Shown one piece after another: positions 31,927 to 43,900 of a stretch of 64,000 nt of DNA; the first letter of the stretch is position 1; each line of letters begins with the position of its first letter. Where the stretch lies: the NCBI GenBank assembly GCA_942159475.1, contig OW804097.1, positions 116,348,789 to 116,412,788 of the forward strand, read 5' to 3'. The position numbers were made by a program, and so were the translations under genes. Origin of the DNA: Sthenelais limicola. Taxonomy: Eukaryota; Annelida; Polychaeta; Phyllodocida; Sigalionidae. The notes below the pieces were generated by a model. It was not told the origin of the DNA. It saw only the letters and a program-made list of their open reading frames with translations, and searched no databases.

Positions 31927-34900
31927 GTGGGTCATCTACACAATACAACTGTTTTACCATATACTTACCATATAGTGCTATACACTTTACAGTATACAAG
32001 ATTGTTCATATTTCTTTCCTTACAACATACCAACCATAGGGGTGAAGTTGCCAGAAAATGTACAGTTCACCTTCACCAATCCCCTCAAATAACCCAAATT
32101 TCAGATGAAAATAAATTTCAAAATACAGTTCAACCTAACCAAAGAGTTTGCTAGAATCAATGCCATGCCGAATATACTTGAATTGACCTAGTATTGACCA
32201 AGCTGCAGCCTAATTTAGCAGAATGTACAAAATGTATACAGCTGCGATATAGAACTTGTCTTGCTCTGATTGCCGAGTGTTCTACATTGGTTGGATTCTT
32301 TAAAAGAATTGTTATTGGCTGTACCGCATTTAGCATTTATTACAATTTTTGCTGAAATTCTTATCATTTTTGTATCATAAAAGCCTTGCTAGTCAGAAAA
32401 CACCTGCCAGGATTTAAGGATGAGAATTAAATTTAGAAATATAGATCTGTCGTTGGACTAAAACAAAACAAAAACGTACAAATAATTATGGGAAAATATA
32501 GACAAACATTTATAATTATTTGAAATATTTTAAGTTGCGTGAACACCAAAACTATAACTTAAGCGAGTTATGATTAGAAGTTTTATTCAGGTGGTAAATA
32601 TGAATTATGAGTTTGATTCTAATGTTTCAGATTTGTGGTGATCCTTCTTCAGGGAATTTATATTTGAATCTCAGCTTCTCTACAAAATATATATGGCATG
32701 AAATGGGTGTCAGAAGGGGAAAATATAAAACTTGGAATAATCTTGTCATCAAATAAGCATGAGATGCTTCACCAGACATGAGGCGTATATTAGATGATAT
32801 ATTCATTAAATGCAATCCCACATATTAGATGATATATTCATTAAATGCAATATTCTCCAATAATCCAAATTTAGGACAATATTTAGGTTCAGAATACAGT
32901 TCAAACCAATATTTTGAATCAGTAAAATACCAAATATACTCGAATATTCCTTCTATTTATCAATTTTTAGTCTCATTGAATTTTAGAAGTGTGTAGAGCT
33001 AACATCATACATTTCCGGATAACTTTGCCATCACTATGTTTAGCATGTCTAAGGCATTGAGACCATTCATATAATGTCATGGGAAACAAAAGTAAAACAC
33101 ATTCATCAAAGGATCATAATTTTGACTTATTACTAGCACCATACCATCATTTTACAGATATCAGGCAATGGTATTCTGCTGTGCGGGTACATTAATCTTT
33201 ATTCAGGCCCTTCACAATTTCTCTTCCCCTTTCACGGGAATGGAACAAGATCACTGGTGCAGCATAGACCAACTTTCACAGTCCAATCTGTCAGAAGAAA
33301 GACAAAAAGACTTATCAATCCCCTGGGATGCAACAAGGAACAAGTATCAGAGGTAAGCACTAGAGGATAGATAATAACTGTACATCTTCAAAAATATAAA
33401 AATTAGTTATTGATAGGCTGAGACACTCTGAAGTTAATTTAGTAACAATATGCCTTGTTCTGTCTTCAGTTGTAGTATGTATGACTACCCCTGGGATAAT
33501 GTGACAGATGAGGAACTACAGTGGTTGAATAGGAGTCAAGTGGTGTCATCTCCCACTTTAAACTGTGACAGTTGGAAGCACAATACATCAGAGTTCAGAT
33601 CAACCATCATTACAGAGGTGAGCCACAATAAATATTGATTATACAAAGTTCGGGGATTGTGGAAAAAGTAATAGTTGTCTGAAATATGATCAGTGAATTA
33701 CTTTCAATGCAAGTGAATAAACTTTATTGTAGCTGTCCTTTATGGTTTGAGACTTACATGACCAACTCAGTCTGCTGTCTTCCTGTCACACAGCTATTGT
33801 TGCCACCACAGGGTTTTAAAAACTACAAATAAACAACACAAAAATTCTTATAAATAACACAATAGTGCTTATGTGATGCTTAATGATAACTTTCATATCA
33901 TATCCCCTACTAATTCACCCTTAGCTGCAAGTCACTTACGAGTCACTACATATTATTGTAGCAGTCCATCTCTGTTTTTTCTCTACAAACCTAGCTCAAT
34001 ACCATAGTTTATTCATTTTTTTGTCCAACATCGGATCATTATTAATAAAACATTTTATAATTCAAGTCAAAAACACGGACCATAGTTTATTATATAAAAT
34101 CCTACACAAGAAACATACTAAGATGAATGTGCTGTTTTGCTTTGACCCGTCCATTGTTGCCTCCAGCGGCTTCTACTTACTGGCAGCACCTGGCTATCCT
34201 GGTGGTAACTGGGCCCCAGAGAAGCCTTATCTGTAGAAGGCATTTCTCAATTTTGAGTTCTTGTTTTACAGTGGCAACTGGTGTGTGAGAACCGCTGGTT
34301 GGTGGGACTGACGCGCACCACATATCTTGCAGGCCTCATGCTAGGCTCTCTCATCAGTAGTCCCATTGGAGACAAGTAAGGAGAAAGGTTTAATGATCAT
34401 CAGGTGCTCTGAAATAACCCAAATGATTTTCATTAACATTAGAGATCATTTAAATCAATGCAACAACAAATATATCAAACGTTCGTTTCCGGGGGGAAAT
34501 TCCTTGCTATTTACATGCTTGTTATTGTTTAATCTTTTAGTTTCTCCCAGGTAAACCTACTTCTTTTTCTCAAGAGAGACTTATCCGTCGATTTTCACAT
34601 TGTTACTATGATGTTTAGTTTTGTATATGCCTCGACGGCAGGAAATTGAATATAGGATTTTCAACAAAAAACCCAAAACACCAAACATAATCGAAAATGC
34701 CCTGTATACATCATTTTTAAATCTAATTTAGCAGAATTTATTGTTTAGAGCTGTCAATCCTACATTTTCCGAGGACCTGACCCATATATAAATTGTTCTG
34801 TATCACCTTTATAGGTTTGGTAGAAAAACATGTCTCCTTATATTCATGTCAATATCGATGCTGTGCAGTTTTGGAGCTGCCTTCTCTCCATGGTTTCCAC

Positions 34901-37900
34901 TGTACCTGGTACTTAGATGTTTGGTTGGTCTCTCTTGTATGGCAGCCAGCCTCTCTGCAATTGTCCTGGGTAAGTTTCACATAGTATGTGAGATCCAACT
35001 TTACTAATATCATCTTGAAGCTACTCTGTCAGTTCTGACAAGAGGAGAATCTTATTAGGAAAGCCCAAAACACATGGTTGGAAAGGGAATTGTTCCAACT
35101 TTCATTTGATATAAAGTATGCTTATGTACATTGATTAAAGAGGGCATAAAGGACAATGAAAACCAAGCTAAAACCAAATAGCAAACAGAGCCTGTGCGAA
35201 CATGAGCCTGTGCAAAGTACCCAAAGTATATAAGTGCCGGGAGGCAAACTTACCAATGCCATACTGATCAACATTTATATTAACATTTAATTGACTAATG
35301 TAAATAGGGAGATAAAACCTACAAACGTCAATCCTGTACTTGTGAATTTCTTTTATTTACCCAACGAGTTTCGACATTTAATTGACTATACTAGTTTATT
35401 ACAGGATAATTCTAGAATGGTGATCTTCCTTTGTTGATGTGTGGAAGAAGCAATGCCATTAATTGCTATTAATTAATCTCTCACCTCCTAATGAAAATAC
35501 CAGCTGGTTTATGACTCGTGGCAAGTTGTGTTAATTACAAAAACAACAGCCCTTTCTCTCCCCCTTCTTTTAAACTTACCCTGCTCAAAACTATACATCA
35601 TTTACAGTCATGGAGATAGTTGGACCCAAGTATAGGCCTGTTGCCGGGATGTTGGTCATTCATTTCTTTAGTCTTGGCTACATGGTGTCTCCATGGATAG
35701 CTCAAGCCATCAGACATTACAGATGGTACCTTTTCGCCTTGTCTGTGCCTCATATTGTGGGTATAGCATGTGCTTTGTGAGTAACATTTGATATTCTGTC
35801 TGGTTAAAATGTTGCCTTTAATTAAACAAATCTGCTTTAGATCTACTGTTAGAATCTGCTTAGGATAATTATAAGACAAGGTTATTATCAGATGTGGTTT
35901 CACACAAGTACATTCTTGTCCTCTGATGAAGGTTAATATATGAGTGAAATTATGGTGTTCTTCAGGTGGGTGCCAGAATCACCACGATGGTTAATCTCAG
36001 TCAACAAGACAGAAAAGGCTTACCACATTCTTAGGCATATGGCTGCCAAGAATAAACAAACTTTGCCCGATGACATAATCAAGAGCCTAACAAAAGACGG
36101 TAATCATGAAGCAGATATGTTTGTAGCATTCTTTTTTTTTTTCCCAACGCCGGGTGTTTATTCAATCTATCAACAAAACATAGCTTCGGGGCGGATAACA
36201 CATATTTTACATCCAACCCTCTTTTCTCTCTGCATCTGTATCTTGTATGGTTATTAGTTATAGCATGTATTTGCATTATTGGATCATTGTAGCAATCATG
36301 ACATACACCATGTTTGTAGCGTTCTTAATATATTTAAACTCTCATTCGTCTACATCGTTTGCAAAGATCAATTATATGGATTCATTCACCTGTAAATGTA
36401 CCTAATACCACTAGGAATGGAGTGCTGGCTTTGTAACATTTCGTAACATTGTTTTGGGAATGCCATTTCTGTGGGTTTGGGTAGTTCCACCCTCCACCAT
36501 TGTACTACCTGCACATCTATCTCTTCAATCACTACCCTGCTAGTTCATGGACGTTCATTATATGGAGGGGGGCATAACATGTCAATATACAGCCAAATTA
36601 TGTAGGCATGCATAACACTTGCACAATATCCTTCTGTGCAAGCTCATCCCTTCAGCACTCAGCACATTACAGTTCTTGCAACTCATCACAACCTGAGTCT
36701 GATTGTCTCGAATCTGTAGGATATGATCACATTTCTCAATATAATATATATTATTCATTCATTTCTTTCAGTTCATGCTCAAGGCTCTGAATCCAAGTTA
36801 GAAACCACTTGGCTGGTGAGGCATCCTTTATTGAGGAGATACCTTCTGATATCACTATATCAATGGTATGATTGTTACAGTAGTGGGTTTCTGGGAAGGC
36901 TCGGGAGGCCTGGGGCGTGGCTGCGTCCACGCGGGCAGCACTAGAACCTTGGAATAAATACACTGAGTGGGCTCGTCTCTACTCACTTATGATATTACAG
37001 TCGCCGTGTCTGCACTTCTTCTCTCTCACCGAATCTATTCAAAATTTAAACTGTAGGATAGTCTATTGACTATTACCTTTATTGTAGCATTAATACTGGG
37101 GACACACAGTATTATATCACTGGTGGAGAAGCCAATTAAGATCGTGGTTAATTGTGTATTTTGTACACGAATTATCCCCTAACTTAAGGGGTGGAAAGTT
37201 TGCTGAAATTGAGCAAACCTTTCCACTACCTGGTGAGTAGAGAAGCTCCAGTCAGGGAGGCTAAAGATAGCCCACCTGGGAAAAGCAAGCCAGCTTTCTC
37301 TGGGTGTAAGGAGACCTGAGAGGAGTAAGGAGCAGTCAAGTGGGAGGAAGATACAACAGACTCCTACACAGAGTGACTGAAAGACAGACATCCAACTACA
37401 TCCAACTACACAGTGCATCTCGCCATGGCCATCACAACAGCCCAGAGAGTTCTTTCAGAACAGGAGAAGGAAGAAATTATCTTGGAGGCTATCACTAAGA
37501 ACTTTGTGGAAAACTATTGGTATAATGTTAAGCATAATATCCAGGTGACCGAAATACCCGCCTCTGACCCATCAGTTTGGTTAGGCGAAGATTGGGATGC
37601 TGAATTGGCAGAAACAAAGGATGTTAAAGCTTAAAAACTATCAAGTTGTGCCGAATCCAGGGGATGGGAAAGTGAGATCATTACCATCGATCTCATATGT
37701 GTAGTGTATATGTATAGCCTGGAGGACTTAGGGGAACCATGAATGTCCATCATGGGAACCCGGAAGACAAGGGCCCCAAAGAAGCCTAGACCGGGGTACA
37801 TGTTTTCTGATGTCTGGAAACGTCTAAGGAGTGGGGGAAACTATTTAGCTAAAGTACAGCTTCCCCGTGGTCAAATGGACGAAGAGAATGAAATTCAAGA

Positions 37901-40900
37901 GCAACCACTCCTTCACGACCAAGTAAGAGCATTGCGTCAGAACGCCCAACCGTCAACATCAACGGCTGAGGGCGTCCAACCCTCTACTTCAACCCCAATT
38001 GCAGATAAGAAAGTCAAGACAGAAGGGGATGAAGGGGCGCTAGCTGTGGATATTTTGGGTACTCCTACCAAAGTACAATATCCAGAGTTGGAGGAATTAA
38101 GACACTGGCAAAGAGACAATGAGTTGGCAGGGGGCTTTGGTGTTGTAGGTCCCCTAAAAGAAGGACCGGATGACGACGACGGGGATTCTCAGAAATCCAC
38201 GCTGTCGGGATCCAAGTATAAGTCAGTGCTGACGCCAGGAAAACATCACAATTCTGGCAGAGAACAGTTCAGGGAGGATCCCAATAGAAGGGGCTATGAG
38301 AGTGAGGGAAACCAACAAGATCACTTGACGCTCCCACAAACAAAGAACAGTAGGGAACGTGATCGGTTGGATCTATCTTCATTCTCAGATTGGAGTCTCT
38401 CTAATGTGAATGGTGATGGCACCCTGAAGGTAAACAAGCCTGCTAAGACTTATGAAAACATAATGGCGTCGAAAGAGGATAGTGAAGGTAGGGGTTCTGA
38501 AGCATTAGGTGCGACCGGTGGTGTGCCTGAGGCAAAATCTGCAGGGGACAGATTCAGAACGTACGCTACAATGCACCTGGAAGGAGCAGGTGCAGTGCCA
38601 CAGATGGATCCTCAAAGAAAGTACATCCAGGAACTAAAGAGGAGGGATGAGCTGATCCTGTTTGAGCAGAAAAGGGCTCAAGAGCTGGAATGTGAATTGC
38701 AACAGTTCAGAGAGGAACGGATTGACTTGGAGACTCAGAACAATGTTGTGCGGCAAGAGTTAGATATGTGCAGGTACAAAAGTGATGAACTGGTGCATAC
38801 CTGTACAATGGAACTGGATAGGATGGAGATAGACCATAGGCAGGAGGTGAACGAGCTTAGGGAAGTAATAAGAAAGCTGCAGATAAGAAACAGACTACTG
38901 GAGGTTCAGGCAGTGCATCAACCTACGCCGAAAGTGCCCACTATGGATAGACCAACTCAGACAATCCAGCATGAATTGCCGCGGCCACAACAGTTCCCAG
39001 GTGAAGAGACAGGTCAACACTTTGACATAAACGATTCATATGGTAGCATCTACAGAACAGCTATGCCTCCAGCACCATCTATAAGAGGATTAAACAACAG
39101 GTTGGATATCCCTCAAAACACGCCACCGCCGGCGTACAATAGAGACTTGGGACGAGAAATTCCAAGGCCAACGGCGCCTCTTAAGTTTGATGGTTATCAA
39201 AGCGTGAGTAGGCACAGTGTGTATGTCCCACAGCAGTCTATAGGACGAGAAAGTTCCAGAGATCCCTTCCCAGTGCAGGGAATAAGCCCAATAAGGCCGA
39301 GGCCCACACGTGTACATGTGGAAGAAGGTCCAGGTTACAACACACATGGGCAAATAGGATCTGTGGGGCGTCAGAACAATGATTATCTTGTCCAACGCCA
39401 ATGGGAGATGGAAGACCCTGGCGATGACGAGTTCAAAAGGGGCAGAGTCAGGCACTCGAGACAGATGCCCATGGGAGCTCACAGAAGGTCACGCCAGAAA
39501 AAACAGATGGATGACAATTCAGATGAATGGGAGGATGATTGGCTGACGGAGTCGTCATCGTCAGATGACGAGAAAGACAGCAAAAATCATCTCAGAATGA
39601 TCAGCAACAGGGCGGTGAAACAGGTGACAAAAGATAGTGCGTCAGTCGCCAAAACACTGGCAGCACCGCCCGAGAAATTTTCAGCGCCAACGACGTTAAT
39701 GTCGGCGGCGCAGTTCTTGGCCGACTACGAGGAATATACTGATTCCTTGGGGGCGTCTAGCTCACTGAAGGCACAGGGAATAAAGAAGTTTTTGAAGGGT
39801 AAGCCCCTAGACTTCTATAAACAGTATAGGTCGAGGAATCCTACGTCAGGATTTGAGACCTTCAAAAGAAAATTTCTGGAAAAGTTTAAGAAGCTGTCCT
39901 ATCACGAACGCATGAAGGACTACAGCAGCCGCAGACAGGGCAAAGATGAATCCTTACAAGAGTACGATGCCGAAATGGATCTACTTTTGGCTAAGTCTGG
40001 TGTCGATGACAAGACACAGATGAAGTTTTACATAACAAATCTTAAGCCCAGTTTGTCAAAGAGAGTCATGGCCGATAATCCGAAAACCTTGGATGAGGCC
40101 ATGGAGGCGGCGAATCGCCATGCTGTTAGTGATGAGGCTAAAGAGGAAGAGCACCAGGGTTCTACTACGGCGGTAATCAACCTGTTAAAGAACATGGCAG
40201 CTGGGGAAACTACTGACGACGAAGACAAGAAAGTGTCTTTCAAGAAGAAGAGTTTCAAAAAGCCTTTTACTAAGAAATTCATAAAGAGAGACAGCAGTGT
40301 AGAGTCAGTGACGCCAAAGGCAGGTACTCATATGTGTGGTAATTGTGGAACGTCAAGTACCCCCAAGAAGAAGTGGTTTAAGCCTAAGCCAAAGAGTCAG
40401 CCAAGCTCAGGAGCTGAAACGCAGACAGAGGCAGAGGAATCGGGCCATGAAGGTGCCACCACTTCAGAAAAGCGCAAGCAAAAACTTGTAAAGCGCGAAC
40501 TCACGCCTGCTCCAAGCAGGAAGAAAACCAATGTTAACAATGATGAAGAATAAAATGTCATTGCGCCGAAGACGCATGGTGGGAAAGAATAGAGTTGGGA
40601 GATTGTCCAGAGTGGATGGTAAAGGGCGTGTAATCCCTAGTGAGCATTCTGTGGACCCCGCTGAAGGTTTTTACAATGTGGAGGGTGACTCTTATGATCT
40701 AGTCACTCTTTTTCAGGAGGAAAACGAGCGTGTAGACAGAATCAGACTACCAGTGAAGGACGGATTTGTGCGTGCTACCGTGGGTAAGTTTACCAATATT
40801 CCCTTTTTGGTTGATACTGGGGCGACTTGCACATGTGTTAGTGAGACTTTGTTTAAAGGTATAATTGCACAAATTGGGGACATCCCTATCCGGAAATTCA

Positions 40901-43900
40901 GGAAAAGAATCTTCATGGCTGATAATTCTTCCCGCCAAATAGAATTGAAGGTGCGTCTGAGATTAACTATGTATGGGCGTACTTTTAGACATTGGTTTGA
41001 TGTGGTACCAAATTTAACTTGCCCTCTGATAATGGGGGTTGATTTCATGAGAAGGTTTCGAGCTCAGATAAACTTCAATTTAGATCGGAATGGGGTATAT
41101 GCCATAAGATCAGACAGAAATTTTAAAATCCCACCTAGCTCGGAATTCTATTTCACAAATTCAGTAGTGGCTCCTGAAGATATCTCTGATACAGTGGGAG
41201 TCACAGAAAATGCCAAGAGACAGGTACCAGTCCCGTATTTGGTAAAAAGGGCGTTAGTAAAGCCGGACGCCCAAAGCAATAAGATCAGAATTTGTGTATA
41301 TAACTCAAGTACGGCTTGGTACAGTGTAAAGAAGGGTTCAATACTCGGTTTGTATACTGTAGCAGATGAAAATGACTTTGCTCCGATGGACTATGACAAG
41401 GACACGAATGACTCCAATGGGAAGGGGTCTAAGGAATTGACGAAATTGGAAAATGACAATATAGTGGAAAATAACACAGATCGACTTAGGAGTTTTTCAG
41501 ACAGTGACACACCTACTGACTATGTTTCAGATTTAAAATCAGACAGACTGGACATAGTAACTGGAAAATCGACTGAAGGGGAATATTTTGAAAACAGACA
41601 ATATAAATTGGGTATAAATCTAGACTCTCAACAGAGGGACGACATTATCCAATTTCTAGAAGAAAGGGAGGATGTTTTTGTTGGGAAGGATATGAAAATA
41701 GGCAGTGCCAATGGTTATGAACATAGAATCGATTTGAAAAAGAACTATGAGCCTAAGGCAATGCACCCTTACAGATTAAATCCTAAAATGAAAGAGGTTA
41801 TGAGAAAATTGTTGAAGGAACATGTGGACCAGGGAGTTTTAGAGAAAACGGACGAGATTGTGGAATTTGCCTCACCAGCATTTTTGGTGCAAAAGGCAAC
41901 CGGTCCTGACGCCGCCAAAGCCTGGCGAATTGTCGCGGACTTTAGGTTGCTGAATTCTATGATAAAGGACCAGGCCAGAACTTTTCCTAGTGCTGAAGAA
42001 ACTATTGAGGCTGTCGGTGAATTAGAAGGCAAATACTTTTCCAAGATGGATGCTCAAAGTGGTTTTCACCAAATTAAAATTAGAGAAAGAGACAGAAAAC
42101 ACACAGCCATAAGCACGTGTGACGGAATTTATGTTTATAAGTGCATGCCGATGGGATTGAAAACATCGCCCAAGGCTTTCCATGCTGTTATTGATAACGT
42201 TTTGGCGTCAGTACCATCTGCATTGCCATATGTAGATGATATTTTGATAGCCAGCAAAACGTGGAAGTTACACATGGAACACCTGACGCAGGTATTTGAC
42301 GCATTCCGGCGAGTCAATATTAAATTCAAAAGGGAGAAATGTTTTTTTGGCTTGGACTCAGTTCCGTTCTTAGGATTCAAAATTACTTCCAGAGGTTTAC
42401 AACCTAACCAAGATAAGGTAGAAGCCATAGAAACTTATCCAGTGCCAAAGACGCCTAAGCAAGTAAGGGCGTTTAACGGGCTGGCTAATTACTATAGGTC
42501 GTTTATTCCTGATTTCTCAAACATTATGGGACCACTCTATCATCTGACGAAGAAGAGTGTGGATTTTAAATGGGACGAGAATTGTCAGAAAGCGTTTGAT
42601 AAAATTAAGAAAACTATCTGTACAGAGGTTTTACTACATTATCCAGACTATAAGAAGCCATTCGAGCTCGCAAGTGACGCCTCGTCCACTGCGCTTGGGG
42701 CGTGCATCAGTCAAAGGGATAATGAGGGAAATTTTAGACCAGTAGCCTTTGCAGGTAGGGCGTTAACGCCATGTGAATCGAGATATTCAACTACTGACAG
42801 GGAATTACTTGGAATTAAATTCGCATTAAGGAAATTTAGGCACTATCTCTTAGGGAATAGATGTACTATCTACACCGATCATGCGGCCCTGTTGGCTCTA
42901 AATTCTAAACGCGACCTATCTGGAAGAATGTACCGCTCTTTGGAAGAGATAATGGAGTACGACTATGAGATTAAATTTGTAGCAGGTAAATTAAATCTGG
43001 TCCCAGATTCATTAAGTAGACGAGATTACCCTCTTTCAATAAAGGAGCAAAAGGAGAGATTGGACGCCCCAAAGAAAAAGGGCGTGACCTTCAATCCTAT
43101 TGATGTAGTCAAACCATTCAATGAGGACGATTGTTGTGAGAATTATCCCATCTTAAAAATCCACAACAGGCCGATTCTCAAAGGATGGAAAGGTGGAACC
43201 CCCTACCCCAGAGTTAAGGATGGATTAGTAAGATCAGTGTTAGTAGAGACACTTACTGACACAACGATACCTTTTATTCACATCAATTCAGGGAAGGAGG
43301 AGCTTGTTCATCATTTGGCTAGTGTTTCTGTATGTGGGGATTCATGTAATGAGAAGGTAGCTGTGTTGGAACCGGTTTTTCAGAGATTTGGACGCCCTGC
43401 TGGTAAGAAAGAATCGTTTTACACTATAAACGTGGCACAGACAAGGGAGTCTACTAAGCAGAAAACTGCAATATCTGAGAAATTGAGGGAAGACAGGAAA
43501 ATAGCAGCTAAAATAAGAACCCCGAAATTCAAAACAAAAACAGTGAATAAATCAGGGATAGCCAAGTCGCACGCCCAACCAAGTAGGGCTGTGGCTAAAA
43601 GAAAGGCGTTAGCTAATGAAGTACCTAAAGTTGACAGAGCATTTTTCGGTGACTTACAAGAAAAACTGGGGATGCCTCTGTCTCAGGACGAATTTATACA
43701 AGCCCAGTGGGAAGACGAGTTCTGTTCTGGTATATTAGACTACATTGGCTCCAAAACGCTGCCTAAGGATGCGGCGAAGGCTAGACAGATTTTGCTCACA
43801 CATGATCAGTTTTTTGTGAATTCGGGTATGCTATGCAGACTGCCTACAGGTACGAAAATTAGGGATGCAGCAAGACTCTATCAAATAGTGTTGCCAGGCA

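Noticed and set aside
36723..36944. 73-codon frame read as a separate small gene
   Set aside because: It is SLC22 exon 8 plus read-through into the 5' LTR; reported as a finding rather than a gene.
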